Both the position numbers and the translations under genes were made by a program. Shown in pieces: positions 1-10,066 of a stretch of DNA of 64,000 bases. This stretch comes from Acetobacteraceae bacterium (lineage in GTDB: Bacteria; Pseudomonadota; Alphaproteobacteria; Acetobacterales; Acetobacteraceae), in assembly GCA_947455205.1 (NCBI GenBank), contig CANGNF010000006.1, forward strand, positions 1 through 64,000. Reading direction: 5' to 3'. Under the pieces are notes generated by a model, which searched no databases, had not been told where the DNA came from, and worked only from the letters and a program-made list of their open reading frames with translations. Position 1 is the stretch's first letter; each line of letters begins with the position of its first letter.

Positions 1-127
1 GCGCGGGCGCCGGCGCGGGCGTGCCCAGCGGCGGCGGCTTCTGCGCCCCGGCCTCCGGCGTGGCCACGCCAAGGGCCAGGCTGCCCGCCATCAGGCTGGC
101 GATCGCCAGTTTCCCCAGGTGCCGCAT
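1..127 (-). CDS. Partial secreted/periplasmic protein (N-terminus only, runs off the left edge)
   Basis: Reverse complement from the CAT at 125-127 reads MRHLGKLAIASLMAGSLALGVATPEAGAQKPPPLGTPAPAPA, a typical signal peptide, preceded by AAGGAG-ACGGCA-ATG. Not in the ORF track because it is truncated. Confidence 0.65.
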   Translation of the reverse strand, partial: MRHLGKLAIASLMAGSLALGVATPEAGAQKPPPLGTPAPAPA

Positions 128-252
128 TGCCGTCTCCTTGCTGCGCCGTACAGTAGAGCGCGCCCGGCCCGCCGCGGCCAGCGACGGGCGCGTGATTTCG
201 TGATCCAATCTCCGGCCCCGGGCCACCCTGGCACCGCCATCGGGGCTTCACC

Positions 253-978
253 ATGTGCAACGGCATGAGCAACCTGCCCGAAAAGCCCAAGGCACCGCCG
301 GCTTCCGCGGCGGTCAGCGCCTTCCTGAAGCAGGTGGAGGCGATGCCGCAGGCGCGCCCGGCCAATGGCCGGCGCGGCCGGCTGGTCTTCGCCATGGACG
401 CCACCGCCAGCCGGCAACCCACCTGGGACCGCGCCTGCCAGTTGCAGGGCGAGATGTTCCAGGCCACGCGGGACCTGGGCGGCCTGGCGGTGCAACTGGC
501 CTACTACCGCGGCTTCATGGAACTGGCGGCGACCCCCTTCCTGGCCGATGCGGCCGAGCTGACCCGGCGGATGAGCGGTGTTTCCTGCCTGGGCGGCCAG
601 ACCCAGATCGAGCGCCTGCTGCGGCATGTGCTGGACGAAAGCCGGCGCGAGCGGGTCAATGCCCTGGTCTTCGTGGGCGATGCGGTGGAGGAGGCGGTGG
701 ACCCGCTCTGCCACCTGGCCGGGCAGCTGGGGCTGCAGGGCACCCCGGTCTTCATCTTCCATGAAGGCGACAACGCCGAGGCCGGCGCCGCCTTCCGCCA
801 GGTGGCCAAGATCAGCGGCGGGGCCTATGCGCCCTTCAACGCCGCCTCGGCCGGGGCGCTGGCGGAGCTGCTGCGCGCCGTGGCGGTGTTTGCCGCCGGC
901 GGCCGGGCGGCCTTGACCAGGCTGGCCAGCCCGGCGGCGCAGCGCATTGCCGGGCAGCTGCCCGCGCCGAAGCTGTAG
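253..978 (+). CDS. VWA-like domain protein
   Basis: 241-aa ORF with GRLVFAMDATASRQPTWD (MIDAS-like start) and a Rossmann-like pattern (VNALVFVGDAVEE). The start may instead be the internal ATG at 265. Confidence 0.7.
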   Translation: MCNGMSNLPEKPKAPPASAAVSAFLKQVEAMPQARPANGRRGRLVFAMDATASRQPTWDRACQLQGEMFQATRDLGGLAVQLAYYRGFMELAATPFLADAAELTRRMSGVSCLGGQTQIERLLRHVLDESRRERVNALVFVGDAVEEAVDPLCHLAGQLGLQGTPVFIFHEGDNAEAGAAFRQVAKISGGAYAPFNAASAGALAELLRAVAVFAAGGRAALTRLASPAAQRIAGQLPAPKL

Positions 979-984
979 CGGCGG

Positions 985-1698
985 ATGGCCGCTCTTCTGC
1001 TTGGCGGCGCGGCCCTGGCCCTGGGGCTGTGGCTGCTGCGGCTGTTTGCCAGCGCGCCGGTGGAGACGATCCGCAAGGCGCTGGTCTGGGGCGCGGCGAC
1101 GCTGGCGGTGGTGCTGGGCGCGGGCCTGCTGTTCAGCGGCCGCGGCATGCAGGCCATCTGGGCGGCCGGGCTGTTCGCGCCGGCGATCTGGCGGTGGTGG
1201 AAGGCGCGGGGCTTCTCCGGCCGGTTCTGGCCGGGCGGCGGCGCGGCGGCCGGCACCGCGGGCCAGGAAACCGCGGTGGAGACCGCCTGGCTGGCGATGC
1301 GGCTGGACCATGCCAGCGGCGAGATGAGCGGCCGGGTGCGCCAGGGCCGCTTCGCCGGGCAGGAGCTGGCCGAGCTGGACCTGCCGGAACTGCTGGCCCT
1401 GCTGGCGGAATGCCGGACCCAGGACACCGAATCCCTACCCCTGTTGGAAGCCTGGCTGGACCGCGCCCGGCCGGACTGGCGCACCGCCGAGGCCGGGCCC
1501 GACCCCGCGCAGCCGACCCCCGCCACCGGCATGGACCGGGCCGAGGCGCTGGCGGTGCTGGGCCTGGCCGAAAGCGCGACGCGGGAGGAGATCCGGGCCG
1601 CTCACCGCAGGTTGATGCAGGCGGCGCACCCGGACCATGGCGGCAGCGACTGGCTGGCTGCCAGGGTTAACCAAGCCCGGGACTATCTTATGCAATGA
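985..1698 (+). CDS. DnaJ-domain membrane protein
   Basis: N-terminal hydrophobic segments; C-terminal J-domain-like AHRRLMQAAHPDHGGSDWLAARVNQARDYLM with HPD motif. Confidence 0.8.
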   Translation: MAALLLGGAALALGLWLLRLFASAPVETIRKALVWGAATLAVVLGAGLLFSGRGMQAIWAAGLFAPAIWRWWKARGFSGRFWPGGGAAAGTAGQETAVETAWLAMRLDHASGEMSGRVRQGRFAGQELAELDLPELLALLAECRTQDTESLPLLEAWLDRARPDWRTAEAGPDPAQPTPATGMDRAEALAVLGLAESATREEIRAAHRRLMQAAHPDHGGSDWLAARVNQARDYLMQ

Positions 1699-1800
1699 GC
1701 CGCCACACCGCCGACACAACACGACGGTAACCGTCTTGCGCCTGTACTTCCCCAGGGCTACGCGCCTATTCGTCCTTCAGAAGACCTCAGGGAGATTTCC

Positions 1801-2676
1801 TTGCCTGCTTTGAAGCCGCTGAAAAAGGCCGTCCTGCCGGTTGCCGGCCTGGGCACCAGGTTCCTGCCCGCCACCAAGGCCATGGCCAAGGAGATGCTGC
1901 CGGTGGTGGACCGGCCGCTGATCCAGTACGCCATCGACGAGGCGCGCGAGGCCGGGATCGAGCAGTTCTGCCTGATCACCGGTCGCGGCAAGACCGCCAT
2001 CGTCGAGCATTTCGACGTGGCCTACGAACTGGAGCGCACCCTGGCGGAGCGCAACAAGCAGGCCGAGCTGGACGTGCTGCGCGCCATGGCCATGGAGCCG
2101 GGCAGCATGGTCACCGTGCGCCAGCAGGTGCCGATGGGCCTGGGCCACGCGATCTGGTGCGCCCGCAGCTTCATCGCCGACGAGCCCTTCGCGATCCTGC
2201 TGCCGGACGACCTGATGCAGTGCGACGTCAGCTGCACCAAGCAGCTGGCCGACGCCTACCTGGAGACCGGCGGCAACGTCGTCGCGATCGAGGAAGTGCC
2301 GATGGAGCGCGTCAACAAGTATGGCGTGCTGGACGTGGACAAGGACATGGGCCGCCTGGTCTTGGTGAAGGGCCTGGTGGAGAAGCCGCCGATCGACAAG
2401 GCGCCATCCAACCTTACCGTCATCGGCCGCTACGTGCTGATGCCCGAGGTGATCGGCCACCTGGCCAAGATGGAAAAGGGTGCCGGCGGCGAGGTGCAGC
2501 TGACCGACGGCATGGCCAAGCTGATCGGCAACCAGCCCTTCCACGGCGTGCGGTACGAGGGCAAGCGCTTCGACTGCGGCGACAAGACCGGCTTCCTGGA
2601 GGCGCAGATCGCCTTTGCGCTGAAGCGCGACGACATGGCGCCGGCGGTGCGTGAGTTCCTGAAGAAGTATACCTGA
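1801..2676 (+). CDS. galU: UTP--glucose-1-phosphate uridylyltransferase
   Basis: KKAVLPVAGLGTRFLPATKAMAKEMLPVVDRPLIQYAIDEA nucleotidyltransferase signature; TTG start with upstream AGGGAG. Confidence 0.95.
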   Translation: MPALKPLKKAVLPVAGLGTRFLPATKAMAKEMLPVVDRPLIQYAIDEAREAGIEQFCLITGRGKTAIVEHFDVAYELERTLAERNKQAELDVLRAMAMEPGSMVTVRQQVPMGLGHAIWCARSFIADEPFAILLPDDLMQCDVSCTKQLADAYLETGGNVVAIEEVPMERVNKYGVLDVDKDMGRLVLVKGLVEKPPIDKAPSNLTVIGRYVLMPEVIGHLAKMEKGAGGEVQLTDGMAKLIGNQPFHGVRYEGKRFDCGDKTGFLEAQIAFALKRDDMAPAVREFLKKYT

Positions 2677-2692
2677 GCGCGGAGAACAGCCG

Positions 2693-4012
2693 TTGCGCAT
2701 CGCCATGGTGGGGGCCGGCTATGTCGGCCTGGTTTCCGGCGCCTGCTTTGCTGAATTCGGCGTGGATGTCTGCATCGTGGACACCGACGCGGCTAAGGTG
2801 GCGGCGCTGCGCGACGGCCGCATTCCGATCTACGAGCCCGGCCTCGAAAAGCTGGTGATGGACAACGCCCGCGACGGGCGGCTGAGCTTCACCACCAGCC
2901 TGGACGAGGCGGTGCAGGGCGCCGACGCCGTCTTCCTGGCGGTGGGCACGCCCAGCCGGCGCGGCGACGGCCATGCCGACCTGACCTATGTCTTCGCCGC
3001 CGCCGAGCAGGTGGCCAAGGCGGCCAAGGGCCCGGTTGTGCTGGTGACCAAGTCCACCGTGCCGGTCGGCACCGGGGCGCGGGTGAAGGCGCTGGTGCAG
3101 GCGGCCAGGCCTGACCTTGATATCGCCGTCGCCTCCAACCCGGAATTCCTGCGGGAAGGCAACGCCATCGGCGACTTCATGCGGCCGGACCGCGTGGTCA
3201 TCGGCACCGAGGAAGGCGCCGCCGGCGAGCGTGCGTTGCATGTGCTGCGCCGCCTGTACCGGCCGCTGTACCTGTTCGAGACGCCGATCGTGGCGACGAG
3301 CATCGAGACGGCGGAGCTGATCAAGTACGCCGCCAATGCGTTCCTGGCGGTCAAGATCACCTTCATCAACGAGATGGCCGACCTGTGCGAGAAGGTCGGC
3401 GCCGATGTGCATGACGTGGCGCGCGGCATCGGCCTGGATGGCCGGATCGGCCGCAAATTCCTGCACCCCGGCCCCGGCTATGGCGGCAGCTGCTTTCCCA
3501 AGGACACGCTGGCCCTGGCCCGCACCGCGCAGGACTACGGGGCGCCGGTGCGCCTGGTGGAGACCACCATCGCGGTCAACGACGCCCGCAAGGAACAGAT
3601 GGCGGCGCGCGTCGTCGCCGCCTGCGGCGGCAGCGTCGAGGGCAAGGTGGTGGCGGTGCTGGGCCTGGCCTTCAAGCCCGAGACCGACGACATGCGCGAC
3701 AGCACCGCGCTGGTGCTGGTGCCGCAGCTGGTCGCCGCCGGCGCCACGGTGCGCGCCTTCGACCCCGCGGCGGCGGAGAATGCCCGGCCGCTGCTGCCGG
3801 CGGCGGTGCAGTACACCGCCAGCGCCATGGAGGCGGTGCAGGGCGCCGACGCCCTGGTGCTGCTGACCGAATGGAACGAGTTCCGCGCCCTGTCGCCCGA
3901 GCGGCTGAAGGCGGCGATGCGCGGCGACGTTCTGCAGGACCTGCGTAACGTGTATGATCCCGAGGCGATGCGGGCGGCGGGTTTCCGCTACGGCAGCATC
4001 GGCCGGCCCTGA
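2693..4012 (+). CDS. ugd: UDP-glucose 6-dehydrogenase
   Basis: [24 protein letters not shown]-terminus and [16 protein letters not shown] catalytic Cys motif; directly after galU. Confidence 0.95.
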   Translation: MRIAMVGAGYVGLVSGACFAEFGVDVCIVDTDAAKVAALRDGRIPIYEPGLEKLVMDNARDGRLSFTTSLDEAVQGADAVFLAVGTPSRRGDGHADLTYVFAAAEQVAKAAKGPVVLVTKSTVPVGTGARVKALVQAARPDLDIAVASNPEFLREGNAIGDFMRPDRVVIGTEEGAAGERALHVLRRLYRPLYLFETPIVATSIETAELIKYAANAFLAVKITFINEMADLCEKVGADVHDVARGIGLDGRIGRKFLHPGPGYGGSCFPKDTLALARTAQDYGAPVRLVETTIAVNDARKEQMAARVVAACGGSVEGKVVAVLGLAFKPETDDMRDSTALVLVPQLVAAGATVRAFDPAAAENARPLLPAAVQYTASAMEAVQGADALVLLTEWNEFRALSPERLKAAMRGDVLQDLRNVYDPEAMRAAGFRYGSIGRP

Positions 4013-4028
4013 GACGAGGATTGCAGCC

Positions 4029-5441
4029 ATGACGGTTTTCAACCACCAGTTCGACGGCACCGTGCTGCGCGAATACGACATTCGCGGCATCGTCGGTAAG
4101 ACGCTGAAGCCCGAGGACGCCTTCGCCATCGGCCGCTGCTTCGGCAGCGTCATCGCCCGCGCCGGCGGCAGCAAGATCGTGGTCGGCATGGATGGCCGGG
4201 TCTCCTCGCCCGAGCTGGAGCCGCAGCTGGTGGCCGGGCTGCGCGCCTGCGGCCTGGAAGTGCTGCGGATCGGCCTGGTGGCCACGCCGATGACCTACTT
4301 CGCCACCTACGCGCTTGAGGCCGATGGCTGCGTGATGGTGACCGGCAGCCACAACCCGCCGGACTACAACGGCTTCAAGATGATGCTGGGCAAGAAGCCG
4401 TTCTTCGGTGCGCAGATCCAGGAGATCGGCCGCATGGCGCGCGAGGGCGACGTGGTGCCCAGCGCGGTCGGCAGCGACCGCAAGGTGGACGTCACCGAGG
4501 AATACGCCGCCCGGGTGATGCAGGACTACGACGGCGGCGACCGCAAGCTGACGGTGGTGTGGGACCCCGGCAATGGCAGTGGCTGCGACATCACCAAGGT
4601 GCTGGTGGCGCGGCTGCCGGGCGAGCATTTCGTCATCAACGCCACGGTGGACGGCACCTTCCCGAACCACCACCCGGACCCGACGGTGGCGAAGAACCTG
4701 GAGCAGCTGATTGCCGAGGTGGCCAAGCAGAAGGCCGACCTGGGCATCGCCTTCGACGGCGACGCCGACCGGATCGGCGTGGTGGATGGCGAGGGCAACA
4801 TCCTGTTCGGCGACCAGCTGCTGGTGGTGCTGGCGCGGGACGTGCTGAAGACGCATCCGGGCGGCACCATCATCGCCGATGTGAAGGCCAGCCAGGTGCT
4901 GTTCGACGAGATCGCCAAGGCCGGCGGCACGCCGCTGATGTGGAAAACCGGGCACAGCCTGATCAAGAGCAAGATGGCCGAGACCGGCAGCCCGCTGGCC
5001 GGCGAGATGAGCGGCCACATCTTCTTCGCCGACAAGTGGTACGGCTTCGACGACGCGCCCTATTCCGCGGTTCGCCTGCTGGGCATCATCGCCCGCTCGC
5101 CCGAGACGCTGGGCCAGATGCGCGCCGCCCTGCCGGTGGTGATCAACACGCCGGAACTGCGCTTCGACTGCGACGAGGCGCGCAAATTCGTGGTGGTTGA
5201 GGAAGTGAAGGCCCGCCTGGCCGCCGAGGGCGCCAAGGTGCAGGCGGTGGACGGCGTGCGCGTGCTGACCGAGGATGGCTGGTGGCTGCTGCGTGCCTCC
5301 AACACCCAGGCGGTGCTGGTGGCGCGCTGCGAGGCCAGCACCGATGCCGGGCTGGAGCGGCTGAAGGCCATGCTGGTGAAGCAGCTGGTCGCCAGCGGGC
5401 TGCAGGCACCCGACTTCAGCGGCGAGAACGCCGGGCACTGA
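4029..5441 (+). CDS. Phosphomannomutase/phosphoglucomutase
   Basis: [16 protein letters not shown] phosphoserine loop and [13 protein letters not shown] metal-binding loop; start chosen at the ATG at 4029 rather than 3954. Confidence 0.93.
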   Translation: MTVFNHQFDGTVLREYDIRGIVGKTLKPEDAFAIGRCFGSVIARAGGSKIVVGMDGRVSSPELEPQLVAGLRACGLEVLRIGLVATPMTYFATYALEADGCVMVTGSHNPPDYNGFKMMLGKKPFFGAQIQEIGRMAREGDVVPSAVGSDRKVDVTEEYAARVMQDYDGGDRKLTVVWDPGNGSGCDITKVLVARLPGEHFVINATVDGTFPNHHPDPTVAKNLEQLIAEVAKQKADLGIAFDGDADRIGVVDGEGNILFGDQLLVVLARDVLKTHPGGTIIADVKASQVLFDEIAKAGGTPLMWKTGHSLIKSKMAETGSPLAGEMSGHIFFADKWYGFDDAPYSAVRLLGIIARSPETLGQMRAALPVVINTPELRFDCDEARKFVVVEEVKARLAAEGAKVQAVDGVRVLTEDGWWLLRASNTQAVLVARCEASTDAGLERLKAMLVKQLVASGLQAPDFSGENAGH

Positions 5442-5496
5442 CAAGCGGCGCGGAACGGGGTTAGGCTCTCCTCCAAGAATACGGAGGAGACTTGCC

Positions 5497-6468
5497 ATGA
5501 CCACGCGTCGCATGCTGCTGGCCGCCGCCTCGCTCTCGCCCTTCGCGGCGCGGGCGCAGGAAGCCTTCCCGAACAAGCCCATCCGCATGATCGTGCCGTT
5601 CCCGGCCGGCGGCACCACGGACATCCTGGCCCGCCTGTTCGCGCAGCGGATGAGCGAGACCATGGGCCAGCCGGTGCTGGTGGAGAACCGCGGCGGCGGC
5701 GGCGGCAGCATCGGCGCCGACGTGGTCGCCAAGGCGGCGCCGGATGGCTACACGCTGCTGTTCCACAACCTGACCTTCAGCACCACCACGGCGGCGCTGG
5801 AGCGCCTCGGCCGCGCGCCGCACAGCATCGAGCGCGACTTCGCCCCGATCTCCATGGGCGCCAACGTGCCGATGATGCTGCTGGCCATTCCGGGCGTCGG
5901 CGCCACCGACCTGCGCGGCTTCGTCGACTGGGCCAAGGCGCACCCGACCCAGGCCTTCTACGGCAGCACCGGCCCCGGCAGCACGATGAACCTGGTGGGG
6001 GAGGTGCTGAAGCGCGACGCCCGCATCCGCATGGAGCACGTGCCCTTCCGCGGCGCCGCGCCGCTGGTGCAGGAGATGCTGGCCGGGCGTATCCAGTTCG
6101 GCGGGGACCAGCTTTCCTCCTCGCTGGCACGCATCCGCGCCGGGGAATTGCGGCCGATGGCGACCCTGGCGGCGCAGCGGGCCAGCGCGCTGCCTGAGGT
6201 GCCGACGGTGCGGGAACTGGGCTACCCCAACCTGGAATTGCTGGGCTGGAACGGCTTCTTCGCCCCCGCGCAAACCCCGGCGCCGGTGCTGGCGCGGCTG
6301 CATCGCGAGATCGCCGCCGCCGCGCAGCACCCGGCGCTGCGCCAGCGCATCCTGGACCTGGGCGCCGAGCCGGGCGGCGACACGCCGGAAGTCTTCGGCG
6401 CCGCGGTGCGCGCCCAGGTGGCGCAGGTGCGGCCGCTGGTGGCGGAGTTGCAGATGACGGTGGAGTAG
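5497..6468 (+). CDS. Bug/TctC-family tripartite tricarboxylate transporter substrate-binding protein
   Basis: Signal peptide then FPNKPIRMIVPFPAGGTTDILAR...VENRGGGGGSIGADVVAKAAPDGYTLL, characteristic of the Bug family. Confidence 0.93.
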   Translation: MTTRRMLLAAASLSPFAARAQEAFPNKPIRMIVPFPAGGTTDILARLFAQRMSETMGQPVLVENRGGGGGSIGADVVAKAAPDGYTLLFHNLTFSTTTAALERLGRAPHSIERDFAPISMGANVPMMLLAIPGVGATDLRGFVDWAKAHPTQAFYGSTGPGSTMNLVGEVLKRDARIRMEHVPFRGAAPLVQEMLAGRIQFGGDQLSSSLARIRAGELRPMATLAAQRASALPEVPTVRELGYPNLELLGWNGFFAPAQTPAPVLARLHREIAAAAQHPALRQRILDLGAEPGGDTPEVFGAAVRAQVAQVRPLVAELQMTVE

Positions 6469-6507
6469 CGCTGGACAAGCGCGGCGGCGCGGGGTGAGGC
6501 TGCGGCC

Positions 6508-7635
6508 ATGAAGCCGCTGTTCGACCCCGCCGATTTCCTCCTGCCGGAGGGCGTGACGCATGTCTGCGCCGCCGGCGAGACGCCCTTCCTGAAGCGCCAT
6601 GCCCAGGCCTTCGAGGCCTATGCCCGGGACAAGAGCCTGGGCCACCAGGGCCGCGCCCCGCAGGAGGCGCGGATCGAGCGCGCCCGCGAAGGCGCCGCGG
6701 CCATGTGGGGCGTGCAGCCCGGCGATATCGGCCTGGTCAGCAACGTGGCCGAGGGCGTGGCCATGCTGGTGGAAAGCCTGGACTGGCGCCCCGGCGACAA
6801 CGTGGTGCTGGACCCCGACGAATACCCCAGCGATGTCGGCCCGCTGGCGCTGCGGCGCGACCCCCGGCCGGAACTGCGGTTCGCCGATGTGATGGACCCA
6901 GATGCCGTCGCCGCGCGGGTGGATGCGCGGACGCGGATGATCGTGGTCTCCGCCGTGTCCTACCTCAACGCGCAGCGGCCGGACCTGCAGGCGCTGCGGC
7001 GCGTGGCCGACAAGGTCGGCGCGCTGCTGGTGGTGGACTACACCCAGGGCGCGGGGTGGATGCCGATCGACGCCGCCATCACCGACTTCGCCTTCAGCGC
7101 CTGCTACAAGTGGATGCTGGGCACCACCGGCGTCGCCATCGCCTACTGGAACCGCGCGCGGCAGCCTGGTTGGGCACCGGCCTCGGCGGGGTGGTTCAAC
7201 ATCACCGGCAACAGCATCATCGGTGGCGGCCGGCCGGACTATGCCGGCGGCCTGCAGCTGAAGCCGGACGCCATGCGCTTCACCCGCGGCAACCCCGCCC
7301 ACCTGCCGCTGTACGTGCTGACCGACGCGATGGACTACCTGCGCCAGCACGATGCCCACGCCGTGCAGGCGCATGTGCAGCGGCTGACCACGAACCTGCT
7401 GGCGCGACTGGCGCGGCAGGGCATTGCCAGCACCACGCCGCAGGATCCGGCGCGCCATGGCGCCAGCGTTTGCATCGAGCATCCACACGCCGATGCGGCG
7501 GTGGAGGCGATGTACGCCAGGGGCGTCTTCGCCTGGGGCGGGCGCGGGCGCATCCGCATCAGCTTCCACGGCTACAACGGCATGGCCGATGTGGACCGGA
7601 TCGAGGCGGCGCTGCTGGCCAGCTTGCCGGGCTGA
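6508..7635 (+). CDS. Class V aminotransferase-fold PLP-dependent enzyme
   Basis: DYTQGAGWMPID...FAFSACYKWMLGTTGVAIAYW (PLP-lysine region). Confidence 0.88.
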   Translation: MKPLFDPADFLLPEGVTHVCAAGETPFLKRHAQAFEAYARDKSLGHQGRAPQEARIERAREGAAAMWGVQPGDIGLVSNVAEGVAMLVESLDWRPGDNVVLDPDEYPSDVGPLALRRDPRPELRFADVMDPDAVAARVDARTRMIVVSAVSYLNAQRPDLQALRRVADKVGALLVVDYTQGAGWMPIDAAITDFAFSACYKWMLGTTGVAIAYWNRARQPGWAPASAGWFNITGNSIIGGGRPDYAGGLQLKPDAMRFTRGNPAHLPLYVLTDAMDYLRQHDAHAVQAHVQRLTTNLLARLARQGIASTTPQDPARHGASVCIEHPHADAAVEAMYARGVFAWGGRGRIRISFHGYNGMADVDRIEAALLASLPG

Positions 7636-7679
7636 CGCCGCCGGGCCTAGGCTTCCCCGCAAGAAGACGGAGGACGGCC

Positions 7680-8729
7680 ATGCTGCAACCGGTGAAAGGC
7701 CCGCAGGCCTGGTACGGCGCCGAGATGGCGCAGCGCACCGACTGGCTGCGCCCGCTGCGCGATGCCGAGATCGAGGAGCTGCACGCCGCCGTTAGCAGGC
7801 TGGACGCGACGGGCATCGACATCGCCGCCATCGACGCCAGCCACCTGGACGTGCCCGGTCTGGCGCCGCTGGTCAGCGAGATCCGCGAGGCCACGCTGCG
7901 CGGGCGCGGCTTCATCCTGGTCCGTGGCGTGCCGGTGGAACGCTGGTCCATCCGGCAATGCGCCATTGCGTATTTCGGCCTGGGCACGCTGATCGGCGAG
8001 CCGGTGTCGCAGAACGCCATGGGGCATATCCTGGGGCATGTGAAGGATATCGGCGCCGACTACGCCCAGCCGAACCATCGCGGCTACCAGACGGCGGCGC
8101 GGCTGCCCTACCATTGCGACAGCTCCGACATCGTCGCGCTGCTCTGCATCAAGCCGAGCAAGGCCGGCGGCAAGTCCAGCCTGGTCAGCTCCTCCACCCT
8201 GTTCAACGAGATGCTGGCCCGCCACCCCGACCTGCTGCCGGAACTGCTGAAGCCAGCCTATCGCGACCGCCGTGGCGAAGTGCCCGATGGCGCCGAGCCC
8301 TGGTACGCCGTGCCGGTGTTCAACCCGATGCCGGATGGCAGCGTCGTCGCCACCTATGTCCGCAGCGCCATGCGGAAGGCGCAGCGCTTCCCGGAAGTGC
8401 CGCGCACGACGCCGCAGCTGGAAGCCGCCTGCGACGCGCTGGATGCGCTGGCGGAAGACCCGGCCATTCACCTGGACATGGATTTTCGCCCCGGTGACAT
8501 GCAGTGGGTCAGCAACCACACCATCATGCATTCGCGCACGGCCTATGAGGATTTCCCCGAGCCGGAGAACCGCCGCCATCTGTTCCGGCTGTGGCTGGCC
8601 TGCACGGATGGGCCTGCCTTGCCGGAAGTGTACACCCGCGCCTGGCAGGGCAGCACGGCCAAGGGCCGCCCGGCCGGCATCCGCGTCGAAGGCGTGCCGC
8701 TCTCGGCACCGCTGGACGGCAGTTGGTGA
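7680..8729 (+). CDS. TauD/TfdA-family Fe(II)/2-oxoglutarate-dependent dioxygenase
   Basis: YHCDSSDIV (HxD) and NHTIMHSRTAYED (distal His); start at ATG 7680 inside the longer track ORF. Confidence 0.85.
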   Translation: MLQPVKGPQAWYGAEMAQRTDWLRPLRDAEIEELHAAVSRLDATGIDIAAIDASHLDVPGLAPLVSEIREATLRGRGFILVRGVPVERWSIRQCAIAYFGLGTLIGEPVSQNAMGHILGHVKDIGADYAQPNHRGYQTAARLPYHCDSSDIVALLCIKPSKAGGKSSLVSSSTLFNEMLARHPDLLPELLKPAYRDRRGEVPDGAEPWYAVPVFNPMPDGSVVATYVRSAMRKAQRFPEVPRTTPQLEAACDALDALAEDPAIHLDMDFRPGDMQWVSNHTIMHSRTAYEDFPEPENRRHLFRLWLACTDGPALPEVYTRAWQGSTAKGRPAGIRVEGVPLSAPLDGSW

Positions 8730-8734
8730 GCGCC

Positions 8735-10042
8735 ATGATCCACCTGAACCTGTTCATCCAGAGCCGGGGCCACCACGAGGCGTCGTGGCGGCATCCCGGC
8801 GCCTCGACGCTGCCGCTGACCGATATCCGCTTCTACGCGGACTGCGCGCGCATGGCGGAGGCGGCGAGGTTCGACAGCATCTTTCTGGCCGACCAGCTGG
8901 CGCTGGGCGATGACGTGGCCCACGCCCCGCGTACCTGGCTGGAGCCGGTGACGGCGCTGGCGGCGCTGAGCATGGCGACGACGCATATCGGGCTGATCGG
9001 CACCTGCTCCACCACCTATACCGAGCCGTTCAACCTGGCGCGGCAGTTCGCCTCGCTGGACCACATCACCGGTGGGCGCGTCGGCTGGAACATCGTGACG
9101 AGTTGGCTGGCGGCGGCGGCGCGCAACTTCGGTGACGCCGCGCAGGTCAGCCATGCCGACCGCTATGAGCGGGCCGAGGAGTTCATGGCCGTGGTCAAGG
9201 GGCTGTGGGACTCTTGGGCGGATGATGCCGTGCTGGATGACCGCGCCGCCGGCCGCTACCTGCGTGACGGCGCGCTGCGGCCGCCCAACCACGCGGGCGC
9301 GCAGTACCAGGTGGCCGGGCCTCTGAACATGCCGCGCGGGCCGCAGGGTAGGCCGGTCTTCGTGCAGGCGGGGTCGTCCGAGACCGGCCGCCGCTTCGCC
9401 GCGCGCCATGCGGAAGCGGTGTTCACCGCGCAGATGGAGAAGCTGACCGCGCAGCAATTCTACAAGGAGCTGAAGGCGCTGGCGGTGGCGGAAGGTCGCG
9501 ACCCCAGCCAGGTTGTGATCCTGCCCGGCCTCTCCCCGGTCATCGGCGGCACCGAGGCCGAGGCGCAGCGCCTGGCGCGCGAGTTGGACGACCTTTCCGA
9601 CCCGGAGGTCGGCCGCAAGCGGCTCAGCGGGCGCTTCGGCGGGCATGACTTCTCCCATCTGCCGATGGACAAGCCGCTGTCGCCGGAGGACTTCCCCGAC
9701 CCCGACACGGTGCAGGCGGCGCGCAGCCGCACCGAGGTGATCGTCGGGCTCGTCAGGCGGGAAACGCCGACGCTGCGGCAGTTGCTGAGCTACCTGGCCG
9801 GGGCGCGCGGGCATTACGTCACGGCCGGCACGCCGGAGCAGATTGCCGACCTGATCGCCGATTGGTGCAGCGACGGCGCGGCGGACGGCTTCAACGTCAT
9901 GCCGCCGGTACTGCCGGCCTCGCTGGAGGTCTTCGCCAGCCAGGTGATCCCGCTGCTGCAGCGGCGCGGGTTGTTCCGCACGGAGTATACGGCGGAAACG
10001 CTGCGCGGGCATTACGGGCTGGCGCGGCCTGCGGTAGTCTGA
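8735..10042 (+). CDS. LLM-class flavin-dependent monooxygenase (NtaA/SnaA/DszA-like)
   Basis: DSIFLADQLAL...EPVTALAALSMATTHIGLIGTCSTTYTEPFNLARQFASLDHITGGRVGWNIVTS. Confidence 0.92.
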   Translation: MIHLNLFIQSRGHHEASWRHPGASTLPLTDIRFYADCARMAEAARFDSIFLADQLALGDDVAHAPRTWLEPVTALAALSMATTHIGLIGTCSTTYTEPFNLARQFASLDHITGGRVGWNIVTSWLAAAARNFGDAAQVSHADRYERAEEFMAVVKGLWDSWADDAVLDDRAAGRYLRDGALRPPNHAGAQYQVAGPLNMPRGPQGRPVFVQAGSSETGRRFAARHAEAVFTAQMEKLTAQQFYKELKALAVAEGRDPSQVVILPGLSPVIGGTEAEAQRLARELDDLSDPEVGRKRLSGRFGGHDFSHLPMDKPLSPEDFPDPDTVQAARSRTEVIVGLVRRETPTLRQLLSYLAGARGHYVTAGTPEQIADLIADWCSDGAADGFNVMPPVLPASLEVFASQVIPLLQRRGLFRTEYTAETLRGHYGLARPAVV

Positions 10043-10066
10043 GCGCCAGACGAGGAGCCACCGCCG

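Noticed and set aside
91-1311. Long antisense ORF (406 aa), one of many such shadow ORFs in the track (e.g. 2420-4285 -, 3672-5732 -, 20753-24547 +, 47241-50750 -, 50240-53608 -)
   Set aside because: Low-complexity G/R/A/H-rich or S/T-rich translations opposite genes with clear family motifs; expected from very high GC content at third positions.
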